Positions 47,532 to 59,744 of a DNA stretch of 64,000 bases are shown here, in pieces. Source of the DNA: Sipunculus nudus (taxonomy: Eukaryota > Annelida > Sipuncula > Golfingiida > Sipunculidae). The DNA lies in the NCBI GenBank assembly GCA_026874595.1, contig CM049307.1, forward strand, positions 36,624,862 to 36,688,861, read 5' to 3'. Each line of letters begins with the position of its first letter. Positions within the stretch are counted from its first letter, which is position 1. The translations under genes were made by a program, and so were the position numbers. Under the pieces are notes generated by a model that saw only the letters and a list, made by a program, of their open reading frames with translations, searched no databases and had not been told where the DNA came from.

Positions 47532-47730
47532 GATGATGAGACGGGTAGTGAGCAGTCTGACACAAAATATCGAGAGTAACCTGTCGTCCAGCCTGGCTCC
47601 ACTGCTCACCTCACAGTGACTGGGAGACTGGGGTGAACGTGTGGGGAAACCCCTACCGTGACGTCATACGCTCCATCTAGGAAATCCAAAATAGAGGCAT
47701 CTGTTCTGGAAAGAACGCACAGTTGAAGGG
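47532..47730. promoter_or_regulatory. Shared head-to-head promoter of GTF2H5 and NUDCD3
   Basis: Only 199 bp separate the two divergent ATGs, and both 5' UTRs must fit in or start from this interval. It contains a perfect cAMP-response-element palindrome TGACGTCA (47659-47666), 65 bp from the NUDCD3 start. No TATA box is evident. The interval is less AT-rich than its surroundings. This matches the usual architecture of bidirectional housekeeping promoters; activity in both directions is an inference. Confidence 0.7.
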
Positions 47731-50700
47731 ATGGACCCCGCGCATGAGAAATACGACCCTGCACTTCTAGGAATATTACAAAATGAAGGACAAATTGCCA
47801 AATTCCTGGATGTGATATACGGATTCTTGTTTCGGAGGTAAGTTACCAAATTTTGACTGTTTTTGTCGCATCAGCGAGAAACAAGGTCTGATCAAGAAAC
47901 GGAACTTCAATTATCGCCCAGTCATTCTCAACCCCTGGCAACTGGTTCTGCGTCTTATTACTTGATCAAATGCCTTATCACAATGATATGCAATCAGACC
48001 AAGCAATTCCGCTCTTGCGACACAATCGATCCAAATATTTTTACACAATTTATTAAATGCTTAGGATCTCAACGAGTGATAAAGTTAAACGGTTTTGACT
48101 TTGTGTTTAGATAAAATTTCAAATATTGAATTAATGAATATTTAAATAAGAAATGTAGTCTGAGACCACAAATTTAACTCCACCCAGTTCTAAATCAAAC
48201 TTTTTTGTGTGTTGCTCAGAAAAAAAGCTTTCACATTACACAAACACCCTGGTATAGTGGTAAATGTGTATTTTAAGAGTTTTTTTTTCAAAAACCTATT
48301 TAACACTCTTTCACGAAATTTATAATATTCTGTGATATGGACTAAATGTATACCTTTAGAAAAGTAAGGGTTAAATAATTTAAAGGTGGTGTTGTTTGAG
48401 AGTCATTGTGTCTCCTAAGTTGAATTTAATTGGCTCAAATTTTGATCATCAGCCATAACTTCATTCATCATGTTGATGAAGTGACCAAGAAAATGTTGCA
48501 TTGTACAAGCTATATTTGAGCAGTTTTGGTCATAATTAAGATATCAAATAAAGTGGTTATCAAACACTATTTTTTTTATATTTTTACATTTATACAATTT
48601 TTATATATGTACACACTTCTATGAAATAATAAAATTGATGAAATAACGTGTTAAAGAAAATAAAGTAAGCCTCTCAAAAAACCTTTACTGGCATAGTATG
48701 ATCACAGGTGAGCTCTGCTGATTTTTAAAACAAGGTGGCTCCTTATACCAGTGAATGGCTCTTTCTAGACCCAGTAATGGCTCTGTAGTATATATACTAT
48801 AAGACAGACCCACAGGCCTCTGGCTTCATTTGTTTACCAGACCGAGTGCACACAAGCACTTGTTGTGAACCATTGTGTTCCATGCTTGTCCCAGTTAGCG
48901 GACCACCGTTGTTTCAGCCTGCAGGGTGCATGTATTATATTTTCAGCTGGATGGGCCAGGAGGCCAGAGGTCAGTAGTGATGTAATACATGCATGTGTAA
49001 CCAGTGGTTGGCTCACTGGGACATGAAACAACAAACAGGGTAACAAAAAGTACTGCACAGCACTGTGTAATCAGTGTAACTGCATTTTTTGTTTTGCCAG
49101 TTGTCTGTTACACACTGCCATGAATTATATCTCCCTTTTTCTAATGTATAATTTTAGATTATTAAATGACACATTTCATTGCTCTCATTTATAGCAATGT
49201 ACAAACAAATTCTGTGTGTTAAATATTAAAGTTTGAATCCTGAAAGAAAAAAAAAACAAATATTAATGTGATCTAGTTAACCTCAAAAATTGAATGGATA
49301 TTTCCTTTGATGTTACCCTAACCTTAACCCATTTCCAACTTATTGAGTAAACTTTTGATATGAAAAATCATATTTCATTTTTTATCACAATTTATTACAA
49401 TTTAAAGAAGTCAGAACTATATATCAAGTCACCTTATGTCTGTGTTCATTCATTTAGAAGGTTTGTAAAAAAGTTACACTCACTGATCTGGCCAAACCTC
49501 TTTATCCCTGTGATATATGGGACTCTTCAAAGAAGCTTCTTTGTTAAATGATATAGGCCATGTGGAAGTGATATGTGATTACTTTTGTCTAAAGTAACGA
49601 TCATCAGCTGAGCATCATGACCCATGGGTCACTTAGGATCAGCATATTATGAGATTACTATTATATTAAGAAGCCAATACATTTGTGTGATATTTTGTTA
49701 AAGCGTGAAAAGAAATGCTTTATTGTAATTCTTGTATGCAGAGGATATGTACTTGTAATTATCCTGTAACTCTGGTTTTTCAGGACAGATTTCTACTTGA
49801 CCATGAAAACACAAGATGCCAAAATGGGCTTCCCTCCAGGTGTTGCAATGAAACTGACAGTTGGAGTAAGTTGGAGAAATCTAGTAATCAAAGAAAAGGC
49901 ATAAACTAATTAGTTGATTATTTAATGTGATACTTGTATCACTCTGATGTTCTGTGTCCGGAAGGGTATATTATGTAATCTACTAAATGTTAAAGTATCT
50001 CTTACCTTTAGTGTATCTATAAGTTTCACGCTCACTTGGGTTGCTCTGTAATGTTGAATCTCATATTAAAAATAAATGTGTGGATAACAAAAATTTGTAA
50101 GCATACAGGACAGAGTTTTCTAAATACTGGTGGTTGGCCCCATATTTTATTAAGCTCACTCTGTTGATATAAAGACCTATTAAACAAGTACTTTGTAAAG
50201 ATTTGATGCGTGTGAAATTTCCGTTCTCACTAGAAAGCCATTTTATGTTTTACAAGCTTTCTGCAGTGCACTGCCATCACTATTTGCCTCTCCTTAAATA
50301 TGTATGATTTTAGATTATTAAATGACACATATCAGTAATCTCATTTATAGTACTGTACAATCATCATCCATACATGTATCATTACATGTGTTTATTATTA
50401 TGGTTTGCAACTGCAGGCATTCAAGAAGTATGCTGATAAAATGGAACATATGCAAAAAAAACAAGAGCAACTTGAGGCAAAACAGAGGGCAAAGGCACAA
50501 AGTGAGTATGTGTGGGACAGCTTCTAATCTTGCCTCCATATATTCATATACAGTAGAACCAAATCTTATTGCTGGAATTCTTCCAGGAAGAAAGGTATTT
50601 CTTCCCTTCCCAGGGAAAATTCTGGGAAGTTACGGAAGTTTCTTGGAAAAAAAAGGAAGTTAGGAAAGAAACTTTTGACATTTCCACAAACTATTATTAA

Positions 50701-53700
50701 ATGTATACATAAGTGTAACACAGAATCACTGAATAATATATTACAATTATTAATTACACATCGAATTAACAGCAGACTGAAATTTTAGAGAATTTAATAA
50801 TGAAATAAAACTGACAAATTAACAGTAACACTGACTCATTAAGACTGGATCCTATATTTAGACCAGGTACACTAGCTTCAGTTTGATTTCCTACCCCTAC
50901 AAACTCTTAAACTATCTGTAATATCTGTAATAAAGCCACTTTTATATAGTCCCAGAAATGGGCTTTTTATACATTCCCAGAAATGGCCCTTATGTGTTGT
51001 AATGTACTTCAGGTTTCCCAGGAGGAACTATTTACCTTCCCCTGACATTTTACAGTAGGGGCTAAGAACCTAATCCAGTGAGTAATTAAATTTTTGTATA
51101 TTTTTTAAACTTATAAATTTCTCACTCTGAATACATAGTGGTTCACAGATATATTGAAGCTTTCATCCTGCGTTTCAGCTTTCTTTGTGCATAAACAGAA
51201 GGATAAACATACATTGTTCGGAGTCTTTTAGCTGTATGTTTATTCCTTTGAGTTTCTGTGACAGGGTGTATCTAAAACAGTTTTACAGACACTTATGAAG
51301 GAAGTGATATGAATAATGTAACTACAGTAAAAACTGGTCTAACAGACACCTCACTTAGGCGGACAACTGGCTATAACGGACAATAAAGTTAAGTCCTTTC
51401 AAAATTCCCTATATGTTATGTATAAGCGGAACCTCTATAAGGCAGACACCTGACTACTGCGGACAAGGGACAGCGGATTTCAACTCAAACTAACATTCTA
51501 AGAGTAAATGAACCTGACAAATACAGACACGATACGCCATCTCCGATGGACACTGATCACTCGCCCCAGACAACATCAAAGGCCACCTTTACTATTGTTC
51601 CTGGCACTGGAACAAAAAGGATTGAGCAATCCCCAGTTGTTAACTTAATGCGTATAGGTGTTCATGTCATGGTGTGATGTGCTCATAGGATAAACACAGC
51701 AAGGGTGAAGCGGTAAACATCCTGTCACTTTACTTTACGGTAGATCATTCACACGTTGCGAAGCTGCATATTATTTGCTCGACCGCGGGGTCATTAAAAT
51801 GATTAAACGGCTGCCGATTACCTGTGCATCCCTGATTTCACCACGCAATATCTAACTGTAAACTAGCCAATTTGTTGTTGCAGGCTGTTTTATATAAATT
51901 AATTAGTTTTGCTCAATATATCTCAAACTGATCTGCTCAGTGTCAACCATATGTTTGCTCTGTAGTTACACGTATCGTGCCACCTTGCACAAGCTCCTCA
52001 AGGTTCGTTTAATCTCGGGTGCAATCAACATCAAAGCAAATCAAACCAAACAACCATCATCAAAGAAAGTTAATTTTAAGGCTAAAGCTACATTCACCTA
52101 TAAAAAAAACGAATTTTCCCAGGTTCGTAGCCATTACAGTCTTTGCATTATCAACCTCGTCATTATCTTTGTGACTATCGCATTGGGGCATATGAACAGG
52201 ATAGATTGGACAATGCCGCCAGGTGGCACCACACGTACTTCAGGTGGGAGCTTATGCTATCTGAAAAAGTGTAGCTTATTTGCCTGGGTGAATCTGTGAA
52301 AAAGAGCATACGCGCACTTGCAGAAGAATTTATGAACATTGTTTTTACAGATGATTTCTTAGACCTTTCTCCTCATATTGTTTACTACTTGAGACAAGAA
52401 AAAATAATAACAGTTTGTTAATGACTATTGAATGCATGATGTGTGCATGAATATGTTGTACATGTACATGAAACTTGATATAATACAATAAACACGTTCT
52501 TGCAGCTGTTCGTTGTCTTTATTCATAATCCCTCAGTTATCAACCAAGGTCAACCTGCCTAATAAGGACACCTCACTATTAATGACAAAATGATCGAGTC
52601 CCTTGACTGTCCGCTTTAGACAAGTTTCACTGTATCTTGTATTTGATATAATGAGAAAGCTAATATGGCCTCAATTTATTATCAGTGCTTATTTTTGTAA
52701 ATGAACAGGATTTAATAAAATTCTTTTGTTATTGTTAGACATCTCAGATACACGACCTCCACCAGCTGTTCGAACTGAGGAAGTGGTTGCCATGGAAACA
52801 GAATCCTCTTCCACCCCCAGTACAACAGACTCTGTACAGTCTGAACTTAGATCAGCAGCCACCACAGACAAAACCAGCTCTCACAATGCCACACCTGCAG
52901 ATACCAGTACACCTTCCCCATCGTCAAAATCAGACCATGCAGATACAAGTCCAAGAGCAGCACCAACACAACCAGCAGCGGACAGCTCAGATACAAACAC
53001 TCAGAACACAGAGAAACAGCAACAAGATAAGAAAACAGATGAAGATGATGGAGGGTAAGTGTGTTGATACAAAGGGTTGCAAGGTAAGCTGCAAACATCA
53101 TAAAGGTCTGCCACTTTTATGTCAGCAGAAAAAAAAGAAATAGCAGACATTGAGGTAGGATCTGTAACTATAAAAGAAAATATTGTCTACATCTGTACCT
53201 ATACTTCAGTGATGGACTATAGCAATGAAAGATGATATGAATGGTCAAATTTGATTAAATGAATGTTCCTGACCTAGTGGTCTGGCTGTGTATTTTTCTT
53301 TTTCAATTTCTTATTTATATTATGGTAAAAGCTGGTACAGTTGTTAAAAACTTATATGAAACACAGGAAAACAAATTCAGTGAACCAACACAACAACATA
53401 TTTTTGGAGAAGAATCTTGCATTTAGATGTATGAAGTGAACCATATTATGGCCTATCATAAATTTTAACATTTGTTTTTTCACCTAACATCTGCAGTTGG
53501 AATTATATTACAGGATTTCATTTTGTTAAATTTAGGGGTCCAGGAAACTATCAGGCAGACCCTGAATGTTACAATGGAGCAGTTAGAGATAATTACACCT
53601 GGTCACAGACTATATCTGACCTTGATATCAGAATTGAGGTGAGTCTTATTTTGATTTTTTTTTCATGTACCTGGACTCCTAGAGATCCTGAATATTTGCT

Positions 53701-56472
53701 GTACTATTTTTATTTTAAAAATCTTTATCAGAAAATTAAACTGAGAACCTTAATTTTTTAGCATTTATCCAAAATCTAAAGTATGAAAAATTATCCTGAA
53801 AGTTGGAATAAAAGAATTAATCCAAGCAATTGGTTTAGCCGTGACACATAATGCTGATTAATTTGGGCAATCAACTGCAGGCAACAAGCATGAAAAATGT
53901 AATGCCTATTATTGATGTCCACAGAACAAAGAAAATTTTACACAAGACCTAACTGTTGAAATAACCAAATAAAAAAGTTGAATCGAAATTATTAAATGAA
54001 TGTTAACTTTTTTGTTGCATTCATTTGTGAATAAATTTCTAGAAAAACTATTTTCATTAAAGGTCAAGTTCACACAGTCTATTTCTTAGGTCATAGCAAG
54101 TCCTTCCAGAAAGATTAAAAATCTGTCTGTGACTTCAGTGTCTTAAGAAATTTTGAAAATGTGCTTTTGTATTAAAAAAGGTGCCAAAACACATTAAAAA
54201 GGGTGCTGATGTAAAGTTAGACATGGAAAGGAAGCACTTACGAGCCCGAGTGAGAGGCCTGGATGGAACCTGGGAGACCGTCCTGGATGGGGCACTCACC
54301 TGGGACATCAACAAGGAGGAGTCAATGTGGACTCTGGTCCCAGGAGAACACATCCATGTATGTTATCATACTTCTATCTTATAATATATATTATAATTAA
54401 AGGTACAATGGGAGGTGTAAGTGCTTAGCTCTGTCGGAGGATTCATGAAAAAAAAATATTTTAGGAAAGAAGATTGAAATAAATAAGGTTCAGCAGTGCT
54501 CCCTTTTGTGGCACCAAGGAATTTGACTGAGATAATGTATTATCAGTCAAAGATTTCAAAATTAAAAACTTATAATTTAATATATATATATAGATATAAA
54601 AGTTGTATCAGATTCAGAGATGCACGTTCTTTATAAATTTGAAAAGTGAGCGATTCTTAATTAGAGTATTTTGTTAGTCTGCACTTTTAATTCAAAGCTT
54701 TACTTTAGAAGCACATTAATGCATAGAGAAATGGTGATAAAACAAAGAAAAAACAGTAAATTTATATTTTGCAAGCAGTTCTGACATGGCTTACTTGCTA
54801 CCACTGCCTTTGTTGGTTCACTAAGCCAAACAGTCTCCTCTTCCAAGTGGGAGTTTCCATATGATGAAATAATTCATGATGTAATAATTCCTGCGATTCC
54901 TTACAAAGCACTTTACAGATGTGCGAATACTGTGCGAATACTGTGCTGCCCCCTTGTGCCCCCAGCTGCCAAATATTAATATAGTCACCTGGGAATCATT
55001 TACTTTTTTTGCACATTAATTTAATAACTCCAAAATCAAATCCTCCTATGTATGTAACCTGTAACTGTTGGACTTTCTGTGTCTTTTAAGGTGAATTTTG
55101 AGAAGGTGCAGGAGAGGTGGTGGGAAGGAGTCCTCACCAACGAGCCAAAAATTAACGTGCGCAAAATTGATGCCAGTCGACCAATCACAGACCTGGATGA
55201 TGAGGCACAGGCAAAGATTCAGGAGATGATGTTCAACGAACAGCAGAAGCGGCTCGGAAAACCTCAGTCACATGAAATGGTAGGCATCTTCATCATTTTC
55301 ATCATCGTTATCTCATACATCACTTGAGATGCTGCTGAAATTAACACCACCTCACCAATACAATGTCAGTTAAAAGTCAATTTAAGATTGTTACATTGAT
55401 GAGCATCATGACATGTCTGTAAACCTTGAATTAACACCGACTGGACATTCTAGTGGCAAGCAAATGTCCATTACATTCACAGGAGTTATATTACCTCTGC
55501 AGGATTGGGAAGTTTGCCCTTTCTCACAAGCCTAGAGATGAATCATCTCAAGATGGTTACTTCCACAAGCACCACCAAACCCATCAAAATTGTCATTTTG
55601 AATCAGAGGATAAACCTTTATTAATCTTAACAGAGATATCCTGTACTATCTCAGCAGTGAATCAGCCTGTGACATACTGTTGAAATGATAGGCCTGTTTT
55701 CTTTAGATTTGATTTTGTTTTGACATCAAAGGTTGTGCATTTTACCACATATGGCATATTTGATAGATTTTTAATAAAAATTAATAAAATAATTCCAATT
55801 TTCTTAAAAAGTATGGATTGATTGCTTTGAAATTTGCTGTCCTCTTTTTGTTGGAATGCCACCTTGTGCAATGATACTATATTTATGCATTTGACCAAAC
55901 AAAATCATATTAATTTACTTCATTTACTCCCATATCCCAACTCAATTTGTCAGAGTGTGAATACAGTCTGGCCAGTTCCTTAAAAACAAGGCGTTGATGG
56001 CTGCAAGTTTCACTAGTATTACTCTTGTTATGATTTCATGTTTGGCTGTTGCATCACATGGCATGCTAGTCAGCTGAGCACTCTGGCCCATAGGTCACTT
56101 TTTATATGCAGACACCAGTGGAGGGCTCCATATCCTTAGGTTCCCATCTAGAGCTTTTTATAAAATGAGGCCATATATCTTATAGAAGAATACAAGGAAA
56201 ACTGTTAAATTGGCTAAAGGTACTATAAATGTTTCAAACATGGAACATTCCATTAAATCAAATGCACTGCCATACCATGCTGCTTCTAACCAAATCGGCT
56301 GGCTGGTTAATTTCATTTGAACATGTAATTAAATCAGATTACATTTTGTATAATTTACTTTCAGAAAGTCCATGACATGCTGAAAAAGGCCTGGGATGCA
56401 GAAGGTTCACCATTTAAAGGACAGGAGTTTGATCCATCCAAGTTCAACGTATCACCAAACAACCAGTTCTAA
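47731..56472 (+). CDS. NUDCD3: NudC domain-containing protein 3, eight exons, 388 aa
   Basis: Exons: 47731-47837, 49784-49865, 50417-50501, 52739-53054, 53536-53638, 54181-54357, 55091-55279, 56365-56472 (1167 bp with TAA). All junctions are GT/AG and in frame. The start MDPAHEKYDPALLGILQNEG and the segment TDFY..MGFPPGVAMKL match the conserved N-terminus of NUDCD3. Residues about 64-91 are charged and helical (MQKKQEQLEAKQRAK). Exon 4 gives a Ser/Thr-rich disordered linker. Residues about 206-305 form the CS/p23-like NudC domain (YNGAVRDNYTWSQ, DLDIRIEVP, SMWTLVPGEH, WWEGVL). The C-terminus has KPQSHEMKVHDMLKKAWDAE and GSPFKG. NUDCD3 is an HSP90-associated co-chaperone that stabilises dynein intermediate chain and related proteins. 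The human protein has 361 residues; the extra length is in the linker. An AATAAA lies at 56617-56622. Confidence 0.96.
49104..50365 (+). repeat. Pair of direct repeats, about 100 bp, in NUDCD3 introns 1 and 2
   Basis: Copies at about 49104-49205 and 50263-50360 share CACTGCCATNA, then TATNTNCCTCTCCTT-like text and TTTTAGATTATTAAATGACA, then CTCATTTATAG and ACTGTACAA/AATGTACAA. They flank NUDCD3 exon 2 (49784-49865) in the same orientation, so recombination between them would remove that 82-bp exon and shift the frame. Confidence 0.7.
49603..49634 (+). repeat. Solo 3'-end motif of the dispersed repeat, NUDCD3 intron 1
   Basis: TCAGCTGAGCATCATGACCC then ATGGGTCACTTAGG. A matching 5' end is not evident nearby. 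Confidence 0.5.
51325..52632. mobile_element. 1.3-kb pogo/Tigger-like non-autonomous element in NUDCD3 intron 3
   Basis: The left end CAGTAAAAACTGGTCTAA and the inverted right end CAGTGAAACTTGTCTAA are similar, and each is flanked by TA (51323-51324 and 52633-52634), as expected for Tc1/mariner-class insertion. Internal tracts (AGGCGGACAACTGG, GCGGAACCTCTATAAGG, TGCGGACAAGGGACAGCGG) repeat the end-like theme. The 119-codon frame at 51940-52299 has no transposase motif that I recognise. Confidence 0.65.
56070..56101 (+). repeat. Solo 3'-end motif of the dispersed repeat, NUDCD3 intron 7
   Basis: TCAGCTGAGCACTCTGGCCC then ATAGGTCACTT. Diverged from the other copies. Confidence 0.4.
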
Positions 56473-56616
56473 CTCACCAGATTAAAACAAGGCATGCAAC
56501 TGCAGTTAACTTTAAGGCTGAGATTGTTTTAAAATGCTTAGGTCTTCAGTAATGTATACATATGTTGAAATACATGTATATTATGTGCAAATGAGCAGTT
56601 CATGAGGCCCCAAAAA

Positions 56617-56622
56617 AATAAA
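56617..56622 (+). terminator. Poly(A) signal candidate of NUDCD3
   Basis: AATAAA 145 bp after the TAA stop. Others follow further on (for example at about 56764), so the exact end is open. Confidence 0.5.
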
Positions 56623-56897
56623 GGTATGGTTCTCAGGCACCGCAGGCGTCTGTTTTAACCCCCGACATCAAAAATGAAAATTTTGATTTTCATTGTTCAA
56701 GAAGATAAAATAACAATTTTGATAAGATTTCCTGTTTTATGTAGTAATTTTACCTGTTTAAGAAATAAATCTGTTATTTTCATGCTTTACCCCGATCATA
56801 TGACATTTTTATTGAAAATACAAAAAAGGTAAAAAATTAAACATCACCACCCGCACTGATTTCTGAAAAAAAGTGCCTAAGAACCATACAATTTTTA

Positions 56898-58809
56898 GCT
56901 CAGCTGACTCTAAGTCATCTGAGCTAGAGTCGTGGTCCTTTGTCCGTCCATCCGGCCGTCCGTTAACAGGGCACGTTTTAAAGCTGTTGGACCTACGATT
57001 CCAAATTTTGCATACCATTAGATGTCCCTAAAATCTCCTACCATACCAAAAGTTGGGTCATTAGGACTTCGTTCCTTCGAGATATCAAGGAAAACCCTCC
57101 TTTTTCCATAAAAAAGCCATTGTTACACTTCAAGGCTGCCTAATATCAAAACCACTGATCTGTTTTTGATCATATTTAGTATTCATATTCTTCCATACAT
57201 TTTCTATGAACATACAAAAAATTAGGTCAGTGTTGGGCCCTTTTTGAAGTTATGGGCAAAAATATAATGCAGTTTTTAAAAAATCAGGAAATATATTCAC
57301 TCACCTAACGTGAGAATTGCTTTAGCTAGAGACATTTTTTTCAGGAATATAACTTTATTTAATCAAGATTCAATTGTTTACCAAAAATTAGATCTGAATT
57401 TTGCAAATTTTTCAAGTTATTAACATAAATAAAAAATCAATACCTTAAATTTTGTCCAACTTTGGCAATGGCACATTTTTTCCCAGTAAGCACTGTTGAT
57501 TTAATTTTCACAGCAAATATACATAATGATTGAATCTTTTAAAACCTGAAATTTCAAAGGAATTGATTGAAAAGGGTAGCTTTTATTCAGGTTTCCATAC
57601 ACCATGTCAAGTGTTGTTTACATCTAGCCAACCTAGTAGTACAGCCTTCACTTGCATTATGTAACCTACCCCAGGCAGCTTGCCTTGGCTCAGCTTGGCC
57701 ACTACCAGCAGGCTTCCCCTCTGCCCTGCACTCCCCCCCCCCCCCCCCAGATGGTGCATAAACAAGATGATTATTATTTTCTGTATTTGATTCAATCTTA
57801 TTCTAGGCTATGCTACATTTTAAATTTTGTATTGTACCACCAGGGTTACAATGATTAAAGTGCACATTTAATTGTGTCCACAAAGTGGTGTATTGCTATG
57901 AAAGTGTGTTTGTTCATCAGATAAGTAATTCCTTACTTCAGAAGAGTAAAAAATTCACCACTTGTGAAATTGACTATTAATTCCAGTAATAAATTAAAGC
58001 TGAGATAGTAATTAGCACAATGATATTGTTTATCCCTTATTTAACCAACAGTGTGTATACTTTATTTGAAAAGATGTTTTATTTTATCAAATTTACTGAA
58101 TCTTTTTATTTTATTTCAGTGAATAAAATAAGCATGTACTGAAAACTCCAATGTGCAAAACTTTTTAATAGTGATTCAAGGAATAATCTTGCAGATGCCA
58201 TGTTGTGGCATTATTTTCTTTTAAATTCTGTTTAAACATTTGTGATTTAAAATTAATAAAATACATGTGTATGCATAATATGACCCAATATGAGCTACAC
58301 CCTGCAACAATTCTAATATTTTAACTTATATTTCAGTTTTTTTACTCTTGATATATAATGATTGCAACTTTGCAACAATTCTAATATTTTAACTTGTATT
58401 TTCAGTTTTTTTTATTAAAAATTTATAAAACTAGTAAATAAAAAAAAATGATTCAGATGAAAACTTTTAATGGAAAAATTGGATATGCTAAAAAAGATAT
58501 ACTTAAATGCATTATTCCCTTGAAAGTTAAATAAAGGTATTAGTCCATTCTGTCCACTTGCCTGTCCATCTGTAAATTTTCATATGCATCACAGTATCTC
58601 AAAACTTTTATGTTTTTCCTCATGACAGTCTTGTCAGAGTATTAGTTTGCAATCATATATTTAGACCTTTACTATAACCAAGTAGGAGGGCCCCTTTCCT
58701 CTTAGCTTCTCATATTCTTATATAAATGAAAAACATTACAGTAGCATATTTTGCATTAGCAAAAATTTCAAACTTCAGCTGAGCGCCATGACCCATGGGT
58801 CCCTTGTTC
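56898..58809 (+). mobile_element. Dispersed repeat with terminal hairpin (copy B)
   Basis: Begins AGCTCAGCTGACTCTAAGTC then ATCTGAGCT, followed by TTTGTCCGTCCATCCGGCCG and TCCGTTAACAGGGCACG. Ends CAGCTGAGCGCCATGACCCA then TGGGTCCCTTGTT at about 58775-58809. The two ends correspond to those of copy A. A C run of 16 lies at 57733-57748. No coding capacity is visible. The NUDCD3 transcript could read into it if the first poly(A) signal is skipped. Confidence 0.5.
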
Positions 58810-59744
58810 TTTTGGCCTTATCATTTCTTCATGAGAGTGTATTCATTATATCATTATTTCACTCATTAATCAAACATAAAGGTCTTTGTTTACTCCTTAA
58901 CCCTTTCAAACAGAGTTAAAAGGCAGGATGTGAAAGGTTCAAATTCCAGTGAGTTATATTCCTAATTAAGTTTTATTTACATTAGTTTGAATGTTTTCTG
59001 CTTCTTCATTCAGTAAAATACTATCAACCACAGCCAGTTATGGAGTTTTAAATTACAAGATTTAATGGCCTTCCAAGGTACTTGAGTATTACATACTGGT
59101 AAATTGCTCTGCCACTGGATCAAATTGAAATTAAACCTCTTGCTATTCTTTACATAAATCAGTTTATAACAATTTACTGGCAAGCCTGTTATTTTCCTTC
59201 TGCAATAAACTGAAATAGAGCAATTTACGATAAGTGTATCAAATCAACATGCACTGAAGAAATTCTTCTCATTCCACATTATTTTACATTATTATGTCTG
59301 TTTAAATAAACTATGATAAATATTGAATCTTTGGTTTTTCTGTTGTTTCTGAATTGAAACTCTGCTATAAAACATGTTTGTGGATTTGTCAAAATATCTT
59401 ATGCCATTATACCTTAGAAAACACATGTACATACATATATCTGTTCCGATCTTCCCACAATGAAAAATTCATAATTCCAAGATTTATTTTGAGATGCTGT
59501 GAGGTACAGACTACTCAGTGAACACAATGTATTGTTGTTTGGACAGATACATGATATGAAGGTTTTTCCAAGGTTGACTAAAAGCAGGCTCCTTGGACAC
59601 ATATGCCTCTGATGCGAATATAAAAAAACAGTTGACCATGGCTAACTGAAGTTAGATATTTCTTAGCACCACAGGTGCCATAGTATCCCCAAACAATTAA
59701 TCCCCCCCTTTGAGAATAGGCCCCCCATCTTCAGCAACAATTAA

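Noticed and set aside
51940-52299. 119-codon plus-strand frame in NUDCD3 intron 3
   Set aside because: No transposase or other motif; lies within the pogo-like element and is not spliced into NUDCD3.
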